Source: Trogon surrucura
Lineage: Eukaryota > Chordata > Aves > Trogoniformes > Trogonidae
Direction: 5' to 3'
Assembly (NCBI GenBank): GCA_020746105.1
Contig: CM036618.1
Location: 125,726,191 to 125,790,190, forward strand
Length of the DNA stretch: 64,000 nt
Shown: positions 1 to 13,189 of the stretch, in pieces
How the letters are laid out: each line of letters begins with the position of its first letter
Numbering within the stretch: the stretch's first letter is position 1
Notes under the pieces: generated by a model
Seen by the model: only the letters and a program-made list of their open reading frames with translations
What the model was told of the DNA's origin: nothing
Databases searched by the model: none
Made by a program: the position numbers and the translations under genes

Positions 1-49
1 GTGTTACTATTACTAAAGACTAAATGTTCAAACAGTTTATTTCGGGATG

Positions 50-1680
50 GAAACGCACAGTTGCAAGTTACACAGTGGATGGGAACTTCATTCGTTGTTA
101 AGTGCTCTGAAGATGCAAATGAAGAGGCAAAGAAGGCATTAAGTACCTCAGCCTTATCCTTGTCTTTTGTTACTGGGTCTAGCAGGGGATGTAGGCTCTC
201 TCTGCTCATTCTTCTGTTATTAATTTATTTATAAAAACTTTTCTTACAGTCCTTTACTTTCAAAGCCAGATTAATTTCCAACTGGGCCTTGGACCTTCTA
301 ATAATCTCCCCAAACAACCTAATGTTATCTTTATACTCACTATGAGTGGCCTGCCTTCTTTTCTAGAGGCCATAAACTCTCTTTTTTCCCTGGTCTTCAG
401 CAATATGTCCCTATTCAGCCAGGCTGGTCTTCTATGCCACTGGCTTGTCTTAAGGCCCATACGAATGGCCTACTCCTGTGCTTTCACGATTTCCTCCCTA
501 GATAGTGTCCAGCCTTCCTGGACTCCTATACCTTTCAAAACCAATTCCCAAGGGATTTAATTGAGTAACCTCCCAAACAGATCAAAGTCTGCCTTTTGGA
601 AGTCCCAAGTGGCCGTTTTGCTGTCGCTCTTTCTAGCATTGCCAAGAATAGAGACCTTGATAATTACACTATCGCTGGTCCCTAGACGGCCTCCAACTGC
701 CACATCTTCCACTAGACCTTCTCTGTTCATAAACAGAAGGTCCAGCAGGGCACCTTCCCCGGTCGGTTCACTTACCAGCTGTGTGAGGAATTTACCATCC
801 ACACATTTCAGGAACCGTCTGGATTGTTTCCTCTATGCTGTGTTGTGTTCCCAGCAGATACCTGGAGGGTTAAAGCCCCCCACAGGAACAATGGCCAGTG
901 AGCATGAGATTTCTCCCAACTGTTCATAGAAAGATCCATCTACCTCACTACTCTGGTTAAGAGGTCTGTAGCAGACTCCCACAGCAATATCATCTTTATT
1001 GACCCTTAACCTAATCCAAATATTTTCAACCTCATCATCACTGTTCTCCATTTCTGAGCTTTCATAACATTCCTTAACATACAGGGCCACCCCACCACCT
1101 CTCCTTCCCTGTTTATTTGTGCAGAAGAGCTTGTAGCCATTGACTGCGGCACTCCACTCGTGTGAGGTATCCCACCACGTTTCTGTGATGGCCACTATGC
1201 CATAGTTTTCCTGCTGCATTATGGTTTCAAGCTCCCCGTTTGTTGCTCATACCGCGTGCATTGGTATAGATGCACTTCAGGTGAGCTAATGATCCCAACA
1301 CCTTTTTGTGTTTGTGGGTCCCTTTTCCTACCAGACTCTTCACAGATGTTTCTATGATTTTTAAACACTTATCCCTTGTCCCAGTTGAGATGGTAGATGA
1401 AGATTCCTCACTAGTCCACCATCCTACGGACCCTGATGTTCTTCCCCTAGGCTTTTTCTTAACAGGCCCGGTTATCTCCCCTTCTCCCTTTATGAAGGGT
1501 GGTTTAAAGCTCTATCAATGAGCCCAGCTAACTCCTGCTCTAAAATCCTTTTTCCCGTCTGGGACAGGTGCATCCCACCTGCCGCCTACAGACCAGACGC
1601 CTCATATATCAGCCCATGATTGAAAAACCCAAACCCCTGCCTGTAGGACCATCCCTGGAGCAGTATTTGCTGCTGCACAG
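50..1680 (-). mobile_element. CR1 LINE fragment (5' part of ORF2 and upstream)
   Basis: Read on the minus strand, this stretch follows the order of a CR1 element. First comes an upstream segment (about 1680-1230), then the endonuclease start with the signature IVAITETWWD (about 1190), then the linker to the reverse transcriptase, ending near 50 with an AEVLNAFFAS-like segment that normally precedes the CR1 RT core. Several stops and frame changes interrupt it, so it is an old non-autonomous relic. The rest of ORF2 and the 3' tail are missing on the low-coordinate side or lie outside the window. Both boundaries are approximate. Confidence 0.85.
557..1219 (-). pseudogene. CR1 ORF2 endonuclease domain remnant
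   Basis: The segment 1219-833 reads open for 128 codons and contains ITETWWDTSHEW, the GRRGGGVALYVKE block and the GVCYRPLNQ block, which are typical of the apurinic-type endonuclease of CR1 ORF2. The following 802-557 segment continues with GEGALLDLLFMNREGLVEDV and LGTSDS, the end of the domain. In the family this domain nicks target DNA. The G-D-F-N motif reads GGFNPP here, so the catalytic Asp appears lost, and a frame change separates the two pieces. This is transposon debris, not a host gene. Confidence 0.8.
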
Positions 1681-3202
1681 ACATTTCTCTGCCTTCACTG
1701 TATTTCTGGCTTCTTAATGATGTCTGTGGGGACTGGAAGCTTCCCAACAAACTTTACATATTAATTCAGATATCCATTACTGTAGCAACTTTACATCACA
1801 AGGAGGAGTATGCTTAGAAGGCAGAAAAAGCAGATAAGCAGTGAGTCGACAGGCTTTGATGCTTGTTGTCTTTCTTTGCTGTTCTATGTTAAGCAGCAGT
1901 ATAAGACAGTCAAAGCACTTGCTGATTTGTGGCCAAATCCTAAAAAGCTCCAGCGACCATGTTTTTGTTTTGGCAGGTTTCATGGTACTTGTCAGGATAA
2001 GGCTAAGTTGTTTGTAGGTTTATCAAGGAGTGCCATGCTGCCATTCATCATATAGTTGCTACAAGCTTTGGTGATGTCATGAGCTTGAGTGCTCAGTCAG
2101 ATTTCTTTAGTGACCTAGCTTGGGTTTGATCTGAAAGGATTTTGTCTGCAAGGCATTTACATTCCCTTGGGATTTGTCAGGATTATGACAAAGCATTATT
2201 GCATTTCTTTTAATGATATCTGCAGTAACAAGCTAGACAAATATAAATGCTTTCTGCAAATTTAGATGAAATCCTGTCTGAGGGCTATACATTGTCTCCT
2301 AAGAGAAAGTATTTATGCAGAAAGGACATACAATAAGTATTTTAGCTGGTCCCTTTGATCACATTGACATTCAAGATATCCAGTGTTATTCCTGCTCTTT
2401 GAGAACACGTTATGCTATTTTCTACACCACAGTGTGGTTCACTGGCAGAGGAGAGGCTCCTCTGAGTGCGTGGTGTGTGCAGGTGTGTTTTTGTCAAGGC
2501 AGAACTGATTAAAAGTCATTAATGATTAAAACCTGATTTGCACATTCAGTGTTCATTGTTGGAGCTGAAATCTCTCCTGTTTGACTTAAACCTGGTGGAA
2601 TATTCTTGGAAATGTTCAACAAAATTACTTTGGTCCTTTCTCCGGTGAAAGAAATAAAGCAAGAAAGGCTTTCCAACTGCTGAAAAATAGAGACAGCCTA
2701 CTTTCAATCAGGTTTCTTTAGACTATATTATTATTATTAGAAGAATATTAGAAGGGGAGGCTGGAGGTGCAAAAGGTGAAAATTATCAAGCCCAAAATTA
2801 AAGAAAAATAAGTCACTTTTAAAATAATAATAAATTTTTGTTCTTTATAATACAAAAATTTGTGGCAAACAGATTAAACATTTGAAACTTAATCATACAA
2901 TGCAGCATTGCTTTTTAAACCTGAAAAAAGAATTGCGATGAGAGGACAGAGCTCTTGATTGCGTTCAGAAAGATGAACAAAATTCCCCACACCATTTCTC
3001 ATACAATTCCAGATTTCATCTAGGTGTCTTGCAGCTTTGGTGAATGCTTTGGCCTGATTCTCTGTTTCAAATTGCCCAAAATCACAGTCCTGAGCAGTAA
3101 GGGCACCCACAGCAGGGTAAAAGGGGCAAAATAGCAGCCTTGCTTCTGTTCACACAGCAAGCAAAAATCAAATCAAGTCTACTTGTATTACTTAACCACA
3201 AT

Positions 3203-3273
3203 TGTTATAGCTCATGCCTATGTGTCTGTTGGCCTCATACCTGTCTGTTATAGCTCATACCTGTGTGTCTGTT
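3203..3273. repeat. Local direct duplication (28-nt units)
   Basis: A 28-nt unit starting TGTTATAGCTCAT and ending TGTGTCTGTT occurs at 3203-3230 and again at 3246-3273 with about two mismatches, separated by 15 nt. It is a small old tandem-type duplication with no sign of function. Confidence 0.8.
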
Positions 3274-4461
3274 TTCTAAGTTGATTTCAAGTCTTGATTT
3301 ACATGGCATTAAATAAAAGGAATCAACATCAGCCTGTACACTTATAAGTTCTCTGTCACCCATCTGACACGGAAAAGGAGAAATTTAACAGCAGTGTAAT
3401 TGTGTATGTTTTCCTAAAATTGCTTCCTGTGCTATTCGTCCTCATTTTGTGATGAGACTCCCTCTTTAAGATACTGGTTGCAGAATTGGGGCTTCCCTGA
3501 AGTGCTAAATAAAGATTTAAAATTCACTCCATCCACTTTGACTCTTCAGCACCATAGGGGCGGTGCAGCTGTTTATGCTGTATCGAATAGGTCAGGCCAT
3601 CCACAGCAGATTCTAAAGAAGTTGTGTTGTTCCGAGCTTAAGCCAGTATAGTACCCAGATGTCCCAGGTCCGCTCTCGTTACTCTTTACAGAGATGGACT
3701 GGAGAAGGTGAAGGGGCATGTCCCCTCTACGTGGCAATTTAGGTGTTTTGGTGCCAGAATAGGAAAGAGAAGTGTGAGAGATAGGAACTGCTAGTATGGC
3801 TGCTTTTGCCTCTGGTTGGATTTTTAAGTCTGGGGTACTGACCTGCTTTCTGCAGCATCCCTGGGCTGGGGCCATCCAAATAAAAGAGAGGTGGGGAAAT
3901 ATTTATAAATTCATCCTAGCAAACTAGAAGTTATATTTCGGTAGGAATTTAAAATACTTAATTTTTACATTTCTTTTCCTCAATGCATGCTTTTTTCTTT
4001 TCCCCCTTTAAACATCGATGAATACTATTAATCCAAAAAATATTTCTCCAGTGATGATTTCTTCCAGGAGCACTTCTGTTTACAGCTCACCTAAATAATT
4101 TTATCTTCTCGCTGTTACGGCAGTGACAGATGATATTTTCTTTTTCTTTTTATTTAGACACCTTATATTACCCAGCTCAGTGAGGTAAAAAAGGAGCCTT
4201 CATCATGTGTCAAAGCCCTTGATGTGCTCAGAAAAGATGCTACATTATTTATTGTCATTTTCCCCTCATTTTTTATCATTACAACTATAATCACTTTTTG
4301 CATAAAGTTATTTCTGAAGGCTATAAAAGGAAGAAAAAAATCATCTGTTTTGGTTGAGACCAGAGAGGTTGTTTTCTAACGAATGTTTGTATTGAAACTA
4401 CTGTGCTTGGATTGCTTCTGCATTATAAGGCAGCTGAGCTGTATGTATAATATATCAGAAA

Positions 4462-4502
4462 GGATAAGCAATGCACTGTCTTGGATAAGCAATGACTGTC
4501 TT
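4462..4502. repeat. Tandem duplication of about 21 nt
   Basis: GGATAAGCAATG followed by CACTGTCTT (4462-4482) is repeated immediately as GGATAAGCAATG followed by ACTGTCTT (4483-4502), one base shorter. This looks like a replication-slippage product. Confidence 0.85.
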
Positions 4503-5937
4503 ATCAGAAGGGCTTGTAGGACATGAGCCAAAGAGAGCTCGTCAATAAGGTAGCAAGGGGTATAAGGGTTGGGTTTTTTTAACACCACTCACCTCCTCAA
4601 GTTCTTTGTTTTAAATTGCACAAATTTATTACAGATCTGAATTTGTCGGTCACTGAATTTGGCCTCTGCTGCTTTCTGGTTGCTCTCCTCAGTCTCATGT
4701 TACTTCATATTGGAAAGGATGGACTTCAAGGTGAGTGGGCTTTAGCCCCCACTGCTGTGAGGATGACAAAAACAGACAAGCTGTTAATTAGATACGTATT
4801 GCTGTCAAATCCCCAGGAAGTAGATTCTCCATATGAAATTGCCTACACCATAAAACTACCCCTTATAAATTGGTGGTTTTCTTCAGGTTCACTGAATAAA
4901 CGAAAAAAAATTCTTTTTTCATGTCAAATGAAATGATTTCATTTTTCTGGCCATTAGAAGCAACCCCCAACTCTTTCTAGTCCTTTTCATGTAAGATAAT
5001 TGGCTCGTTTTTATTGCTTGCAGTTAAGCATTCTTGAAGCCTTTTTCTAAATATTGTTAATAGGAAAGAAGGGCCCCTGGCATAAGACTGACCAAAATAA
5101 AGAAACTGCAAGTTGGAGAGTCTCACATGCACCTGTTTTTCTTTAAAAATGTCTGAGGTTTGGCTTGCAGGCCTTATTTGACAATGCAGAGCGTGAAAGG
5201 AGAGGAAAAAACCAAACAAGTAGTTGTATCTTATCTTCAGTACTGTAGATATTTGAAGGAGACTCCCATTTTTCACTCTGCCTTCAGAGTCAGTCCCTCA
5301 CTGCCTCTGTTTTGAGCAGTTAAATAGTAAACCAGCCACATTCAGATTGCTTTTTTTTGGCTTTTGCAAGTTTAGTGGGAAGATAAGCAGCACAGCCAGG
5401 AGTTGTATGTGCTGGCATGGGTCGGGATGTGCTTATCTAGCCTGTGTTTTCACTTTATTTCCATACATCTCACCAGTGACCTTAGCAACTGGAGAAGCAA
5501 ATGAGAACTGAGAAGTGGCAGAAAGGGGCTACAGGGGAAGCCTTCATTGAAACAGCACTCTCTGTCCCAGCCCTCTGTTTCAGTGTAGCCAGGTTTTCTT
5601 TTGTGTAAAGATGTTACTCATCTGTATCAATTTATATACTTAACAATACACACAGTGTGGCTCAGGCCTGAGCTCTCAGTAGCTACTGAGCTTCAACTGT
5701 GCTGTCAGGAGTGGCGCTCCCATTGGAGAGGCAAAACTTGCTATAGAAACACATATATACCTATAAAAAGTGTATAATATTCCTCTGCTACCACACAGTA
5801 AGACAATATGTGTTTACTGCTTTGAAGAAGGTCAGATTTTCCTTGCTGCTGGGCAGCATTTTGCCTTTCTGGTTGAGGCTGAGGGGCTGAGGCTGCTGGA
5901 ACCAGCTGGAACCAGCCATAACCGGCCGACACTGGCC

Positions 5938-5968
5938 ATGCCCACACACAAGTGGTGTGTGCCCACCC
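5938..5968. repeat. Short inverted repeat (CACACAC / GTGTGTG)
   Basis: Perfect 7-nt arms CACACAC and GTGTGTG flank a 5-nt loop AAGTG within a locally repetitive segment (5870-6000) that also has a tandem GGAACCAGCT-type repeat. It is likely a chance low-complexity hairpin. Confidence 0.5.
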
Positions 5969-6343
5969 ACAGCTGGTACCAGGCATCTGTACCAGTTTTT
6001 GCTGCAAATATTTTGGGAATTCAGCTTGGTCTTCAGACCGTGAGGCTTTCTTCATGGTTTTCCAGGGACTCCGGCACCCAGACTACATCTGATTCCCTCA
6101 GAGACACGAGGAAAACTTCTTGTCTGTGAATCTGCCGGTGAGCAATGGGCAAAGGTCACCTGGACAGTTGTGTCAGGTGAGTTTGGTCCATTTGTAGCTT
6201 TTCTCCTGCCAAAGTGATGTGAGTATTTGATAGTTCGCATTAGTTTTTGTTGTCCTAATAGTTAATATGTCAATATTTATTTATTTTTAGTCATGTGAGC
6301 ACGATAGACTATGTGTGCCCTTGATTCTGAGGGGTTTTCTGTA

Positions 6344-6415
6344 AAAAAAAAGCCTAGAACAAACAGACAAACAAACAAAACCCCAAACCCCAACAACAAT
6401 AACAACAAAAAATCC
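6344..6415. repeat. A/C-rich low-complexity tract
   Basis: This run of AAAC-, CCCCAAA- and AACAAC-type units on the plus strand is simple low-complexity sequence. The open frame across it is K/N/P/T-rich for that reason and is not a gene. Confidence 0.8.
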
Positions 6416-9400
6416 ATAAGAAGTGGAAGGTTGTTAGTTTGGAGAATAGCATGGATGATGCTAAAGACAACCTGGGAAGTGAAAATACCGTGATAGATAT
6501 TGCAAAGTGCATAATGTTTTGGACAAATTAAGATAAACTGTGGGAAATCATTCCTAGGCTTTGGGGATCTTAAAAGTGGTTTTCTCTTAATTCATAGATT
6601 AGACTATTTTTTGTAGGTTTTGCCCAGACAAAATCTGGCTTCTTTAATCTGGCACACTTAGCTACACAGGGGTTTTTGGTGACGTATGAAGCAGATACAT
6701 GATTACTCATTGCACATTGTAGTCTGGAGTAAGGCAGTAGCTGATTTTCCTGTTTTCTGATGGACTGGCAGAGTGGCCGATCATAATTTGCATGTCTTTC
6801 TATGCTATGGGTGACTTGAATACTTAGAGGAGCTCTAATACATACGGAATAATTTGTCTTTAGACAAAACTGTCTTTAGCAAATCTGGAAGTATTGTATA
6901 GAAAAGCTAATGTGTTTTTCTTATCCTTTTCCTTGACTTAGATCTCAGCAGTTTCCCATAGCATTTTTCTGTCATGGTCAGGACCTCCTTCCTTGCACAC
7001 CCGTGTTTGCTGCTGGGTTTTATCCGCTCCTTCTGTGGGTGGCCCCTTGCTGGAAGCTGTTCAGCCCCACACTAAGTCAGGCTGCTGTTACATTCTGTGT
7101 CTCTGGCTGGGATTGAACTGGACTTTCTGAAATTCATGGTTTCTTGAGAGTACGTGAGGCAAGACAGAGCTGAGGAAGCTCGTTTGGGTGCCAGGAGCAT
7201 TATAGCCACGTTAGCACACAGTCATAACTGAGCCAGCTCGGAAGCTTTAGGCAGTGTAGCTGTATTTTATCCTCCTGAGCAGGCTGAATTAGTCTACAGG
7301 GAAGTATCTGGCTGGCTTTGGTTGAGGGAATGATGCAGACTGATGCTGCAGTATTTAGTTCACTGGTGCAACTCTGACCTATACCAGTGAGTAAGCATGA
7401 AATCATTAACTTTTCTAGGCAGAACTCTTGTGGTGATCTGTTCCCAAAGTCTTCCTCTTTCCCTGGGTCAGGGGCCATACATATCACCTCTTACACGTGG
7501 GTGTTTTCATTTTGCATGCTACAAAGCAGCAAGAGTTTATTTGCATTAGTATTTTAGATACTGTGACTCTATAAAACTTTCAATGTGAATGGACCTTCTA
7601 AAATTAATAAAAATAAATAAATGAATAGTGGTTTATTCTAGTTTCCTCTACATGTTTGAACATTCACTTGTACCGAACTTTCTCTTGTACCTGTTTAGGG
7701 TAGAGCACCAAATTTTAGGGGGAATAGGATTCTGCTCCTACATATTTTATTTTCATGATAGCGTGTGGCATAGTGATGCTGATCAAACCTTGTTTTATTC
7801 TTGTACAATGCTCTTGACTCAAGGTAACCTTGACATTCGCTCCTGAGACTTGATTAATTTTGTAAAGTTAAATGACTGTGTTATTTAACCAACGGTGTAG
7901 GCTTTTTTGCCAAATTCAGTAAAATCAGCCACCTTGTTGTTGGAAGATCTAAAATGAGTGACCCAATTGCTATTTCCCTGAACTAATTTAGAAAGGGAAC
8001 TTGAAGTGCTGTAGGGCAAGCTTTGGATTTTGCAAGTATTGCAGTATTTTATGTATTCTGCTAACTTCTTCAGTTGTCTTAGCAATGCAGAGGCAAAACA
8101 ATGGCTAGCCTTGGACTATGTTCAAGTTTTAAACAAGGTAAATAAAATCTTTACAAAGATAAGCCTGGCTTATACTTAGCAGAAGCCTAACTCTGATATG
8201 CTTCAGGGATTCATTTGAATTCCTGTTCCTGAAAATGAAGGAATCGCCCTGTGTGGCAGATGCAGAGAGATTTTCTTGTGTGGAAAGAAATGAAACAAGC
8301 CACTTTAATTAAACTTCCTTCTGAAAAGAAATCTGTAGGGAGTCGGAGGAACTTCTCTGCAATTGCCAGCTGTATAATTTGAATTTTGGGCACTTATTCA
8401 TAGAAATCATTGGGGTTTAGTGGAGTTTCTGTGTGTTCCTTTTCTCCCCCTTTAATTAGTGTCATAAATATGATCCTCAGTGGTTTTAAACTCGTGTAAT
8501 TTCACCCTGAATTAAGTGCCACAATGGCTTCCCACCTACATGCGTTTTTCAAGGAATACCGTAACAGACCAGGACAAAAAATGAGTAGTTGAAGGTTTAG
8601 CATCAGTCAGCAAAAGAACAAGTGTGAGATATAATTTTTTCTAAAGTTAGATATTTTTATTTTGGAGGACAGGGAGAAGAGGAAGTATCAAAAAAGTTAG
8701 TTGAATAAGAATCATTAACATTTTTTCCTTTGTTGAAGGAATTACAGAAAATTTAATCACCTGCTCTGTGTAGTAGTTGTTGGCACAGGCTGGCGTTTAA
8801 TGGCAGTCAAACTGTTTTCCCACATCCAAGGACCCCCTTAAAAGGAAAGAAGATGGGGGGCTTGGACGTGAATCAGCTGTAGACCTCTTGCTTGCTTTCC
8901 TCCTGCTCTCTTTCCATTTTTCTCTCTTTTTTGCCTCCGGCCACATGTAGAGCCGCTACTTATTTTGTTTCTGCTCCACAGGTATCATATTCAGACAAGA
9001 TCTGTCAAACTGCTTAACCTCCTTTCACTAAAAGCCCTTTGCAAATAAGTAACATATGGGCAACATTTGGGGTACAGTTCACAGTCGGAGTTTACGTACA
9101 AGTGTGATTACTGTGGCTCGGACGCTTATACTTCATTTTGTGCGTAACTGTTTAACTCATTAATACAGTGCTCCCAGAACTTCCGCCTGCAGCTGAGGTG
9201 GTGTTTACGAATCCATCGGTCTGTGTAATACACATGTGGACATCACAAACCAATTCTTTCCACCCCGATAAAATGCTACGTGTTGTCAATCTTTCTTCAT
9301 AAGCAGCACTGCATCCACTTAGTTACTGACGTATGGATTGGTGGTGTGAAGGTGGCCAGTTTTGTAATGACACGGTCCAGCCATTGAAGACATGCAGTGA

Positions 9401-12054
9401 ATTCTTCTCGTACTTCCTTGTTTCTTTGGTCCCTCTCTGATTTTATTTCCGTGCTACAAATGATTCTTCCAAATTGTACTTTTGACGTGCGCTCTAGGCA
9501 GCTTTCTATGTTTCCTGTAGTTTTCAGCTTAGTGATGCAGTAAGTCTGAAATCTCATGCTGACATTTGTCCTTTCAGCCTGAAGCCCCTGATATTTTACA
9601 ACTGTTTGCTTGAACTCAGTAATTACAGAAAATAACCTTTGTAATTTTACAGTATCTTCCTCTTCCAGTGATTTCCCTATGTCCTGGTCATATATGCAAC
9701 CTTACTATGAAGTTGCTGTGTAAATAAACCTAAACGGACATCTGTCCGATTTATAGTTATTACTGCCTGGTGCTAGCAAAAAGCAGAAAAATTAGCTTGT
9801 GTAGGGCTGTTGAGGATTGTTTCAAATTTGCTAAGCTGGTGGAGTTATGAAGTGGAATTCTGGTCACCTGAAGTCAACAGTAAATCTTTTAATAAAGCAG
9901 TGCTTGACACAAATCTGTTAAATTTTTTTTTTTAAACCTGGGGAAATAAATGAGATTTTTGGATCAGCCTGCACCAGCAATGATTTGGTTTAATGGGAAA
10001 TAAAAATCTTGAGACTTAGCAAATGTTCGGATTTTTTTTTCGTGGTGAAATACTGAATGTTAAGAAATATTAACCGTTTGTAATTCCCTGCTGAAAAGTT
10101 TCAGGCATCTAACTACAAAATAGAAGGAAACACATCATGTGTTAGACAGAACAAGGTAAAACAAAGTAGGAGACTTGGCACAAACATTTTACTAATCTTG
10201 GCTATGTAGTAAGTGCTTGTGAATATTGCATGTATTTGTAGATAATTACCTTGCTTCCTCAATTACTGTGAATTGTATTATTGTGGCCACTGTGAGACCA
10301 AGACTAGAGTTTCAAAGTGCTACCAGGGAACACAAAAGAAGGTTTCTTGAGGAAACTGGCAAATTAAACAAGAAAAAAACCAGAACCCCTAAGGCTTTTC
10401 TTCAAGCCTAACTGCAGAGACAGGAGTTAGATGATGAAACAGTGGATGGTGCTGGACAATGCCCAATGTTTATGTCAGATGAGTAAAGGCTGGACAGTGG
10501 CTTTTACACTCCAGCAGCATAAACTGTGTTAGTTTTTGAAGGTATTTTCATAGACTGTGAGGTGGTATTTGAAGGGAAACTCAGTGCAGTATTTATCTAA
10601 TATTATGAACTCTTCCATCTCCTCAGGAAAAAAAAAAATCATTGTTAATATAAGGCAAAGAAGGAACAATCCCAGAAGTCTTTTTGGATCAATATTATGT
10701 GGAGGTAAAGGAAATGAGAGGTCTGTTGATGTTCCCAGTGGTATGAGTTGTATAAACTGATGTGCAAAGGAAGAATTTACTCTTCAAGGAACACTACCAT
10801 GCATTCAGTAATTCCTTTGTAGTTAAATTATAGATCAGGTAAAGCATTTTCTAACCATTGTCTTTCACTTTATAGTTTTCCAAAGATCTCTGTGACAAGG
10901 CTGGCATCAGGGCAGGATTATACTTTCCCGCCCTTAGAGTTTTAGATGCAGTTGCATTTTTATTACTGAAGGGCAATTCCTTGAAGTGTGTTACCTGAGG
11001 TGTGTTGCACAGGCATTGCTACGCTACCACCAGTGACAGAAACATTAGGATGGATGTTTTAAATCGCCTCCTGAGGGCTTTCAGTTCAGCACGTGCCCTT
11101 TCTAAACTTGGTCAGATAAGTAGAAGGTATTTCTAGATAAAATGTCAGTGCTGTACCTAAACTAATCCATTCCTGGTTGTGCTCACTAGTGGAGTCCCGT
11201 GTCGCAAGTGTCTCATGTCAAAGATCAAGTAAAGACAGCAGCAATCCTGCAGGTCAGTCTGTACCTCGGCTGGGATGAAGCTTCATCCTTCATCTCTGCT
11301 CATCCTGATGCGTGGCAGGGATCAGTGGGTGGGAATGGGATGCTCAGTGCATGCAGGGAACACTTGATGTGAAGTGACTTCAGTTCCACAGCCTTCTATA
11401 AAAAAGAGTAGGAAAAATAAATTTAAACGCCCCAAAAGACAAGTGATGATGATTAAGAAAATGGATGAATAAAGTGTTATTGTAAAATATAACCTACCAT
11501 GAGAACTCTACAGTTTAAATGACTTAAAGTTGCACAGCTGTAGTAAAGTTCCACGTGTCAAATTAACATTTATGTTTTGTTTCCAATTTCAATTCCTGTA
11601 CTTTGCATTGTAACTGCATGAAAGTGCTATTAACTAGAGCAGAGCCCAGATGTTGCTTCTGATTGTTATTGTTTATCACTGTGCAGAAGGAAAAGAACAT
11701 CTAATTTGTGTTTGCAAACACTGTGGAGATAAATGCAAGCATAGGAATTGGATTTCAATGATGTTGTTACAAGTATGATGCATTTTCCCTTTCCCTAACC
11801 CTCCTAAACACCCTATAGTACTTCTAGTACAATATTCTACAGTCTCTGTACAATACAGCTTTCCTAAAGTCTGAGAGATATTTGTAGTTATGTACTGGTA
11901 TCACTTGGAGCAACTTTAGAACTATCTATCAGCAAGAAAATGAAAATAACTCAGCCTCAAAGAAAAGCAAATAGTCTGAGCACAATTTCAGTTGGATTCT
12001 CAGATACTGCAGATTCCCAGTGATGTTTCTCTGTTTTGGGCCATGTTGGCTCTC

Positions 12055-12310
12055 GAAATCACAGAATATTTGAAATCTGAAAAATCTCTGGAGGCCTCTA
12101 GTGTAGCCCTTTGCTCAAATCTGGGACAACTTTAAGTTCAGTCAGGTTGCTCAGGGCTTTGTCGAGCAGATTTGAAGGAGATCCCATACTTGGGCCTCTG
12201 TCTGTGTTCGACCAGGCTCATGGTAAAAAAGCTTTCTCTCTCTAATCAGAATTTCCTGTGCTGCAATCTTGCTTTTAACTTGCTAATAAATAGTACCTTG
12301 CCTATATAGG
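12055..12310 (-). mobile_element. Old CR1 LINE 3' fragment
   Basis: The plus strand reads ATCACAGAATATTTGAAATC, then CAGGTTGCTCAGGGCTTTG, GACCAGGCTCATGGTAAAAA and CTTTCTCTCTCTAATCAGAA. This is the order of landmarks in the reverse complement of a CR1 3' end. It is more diverged than the other copies here, so it is an older insertion. It lies tail-out about 330 bp from the plus-strand CR1 at 12640. Confidence 0.75.
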
Positions 12311-12639
12311 CCAGAAAAAATTTTTCTTCCCCCTCTTGGTGACTCACTGACATAGTTAGGCACAGGATATTGTACACTCATCTCTAGTTATACATTAACA
12401 GACATGGATGATGCAAGTGCCTCTGGGATAAATATAAGTAATCACTGGCTCTTAATGGAGACCAGATATGATGGTAATCAGTTTGGAGTGGCTGATTTCC
12501 ATTTCATTTATCCTAGGTATATCCTAACAGTCATTTATGCTGAATTTGTTAATATGCTTTATCATAACGCATTTTCAAATAGTTCAAAAAGTGTGACTAC
12601 TATAAGAATTCTAATTTGCTGTTAGTATAAAACATCTCT
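12311..12639. other. AT-rich spacer between two CR1 fragments
   Basis: No gene or repeat family is recognised. The 73-codon open frame in this spacer has no supporting features. Confidence 0.55.
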
Positions 12640-13187
12640 AAAGACGGCTGCCCTAATGAGACCAGATCTGGAATACTGTATCCAGTTTTGTGCTCCCCAG
12701 TTCAAGAGAGACAGACATCTACTGGAGAGAGTCCAACCGAGAGCTATGAGGATGATTAAGGGACTTGAACATCTCTCCTGTGAAGAGAGACTGAGAGAAC
12801 TGGAGTTGTTTAGCCTTGAAAGGAGACGGCTGAGAGGAGAGGGGACCTTATTAATGTATATAAATATCTAAGGGGTGAGTGTCAAGAGGAAGGAGACAAT
12901 CTCTTTTCAGTGACCTCCAGTAATAGAACAAGAAATAATGGGCTTCAGATAGAACATATGAAGTTCCACCTCAACATGAGGAGAAACTTCTTTACTGTGA
13001 GGGTGACAGAGCCCCGGCACAGGCTGCCCAGGGAGGTTGTGGAGTCTCCTTCTCTGGAGACTTTCAAAACTCCCCTGGACGCCTTCCTGTGTGGCTGCCC
13101 TAGGGGATCCTGCTCTGGCAAGGGGGTTGGACTAGATGATCTCTAGAGGTCCCTTCCAACCCCTAAGATTCTGTGATTCTATGATCG
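12640..13187 (+). mobile_element. CR1 LINE, 5'-truncated 3' end
   Basis: On the plus strand this gives the C-terminal part of CR1 ORF2 in pieces. Landmarks are [18 protein letters not shown], then [24 protein letters not shown], and after frame changes [16 protein letters not shown]. It then ends in the CR1 3' UTR and tail with GGTTGGACTAGATGATCTC, GGTCCCTTCCAACCC and ATTCTGTGATTCTATGAT. The insertion is 5'-truncated, as is usual for CR1, and frameshifted, so it makes no protein. Confidence 0.93.
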
Positions 13188-13189
13188 CA

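Larger units (their letters stand above)
1700..12050. other. Non-coding stretch, no gene recognised
   Basis: This is AT-rich sequence with many stops in all frames. The open frames are at most about 120 codons, overlap on both strands, and show no domain, composition or splice-site pattern that marks an exon. It holds a few short local duplications and an A/C-rich patch, listed separately. It could be intergenic or part of a long intron; the sequence alone does not decide. Confidence 0.6.

Noticed and set aside
3546-3566. NRSF/REST element (TTCAGCACC at the left half)
   Set aside because: Only the left half matches; the right half of the 21-bp consensus does not.
3573-3875. 100-codon minus-strand open frame as a small gene
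   Set aside because: No recognisable motif and no conservation information; left within the non-coding stretch.
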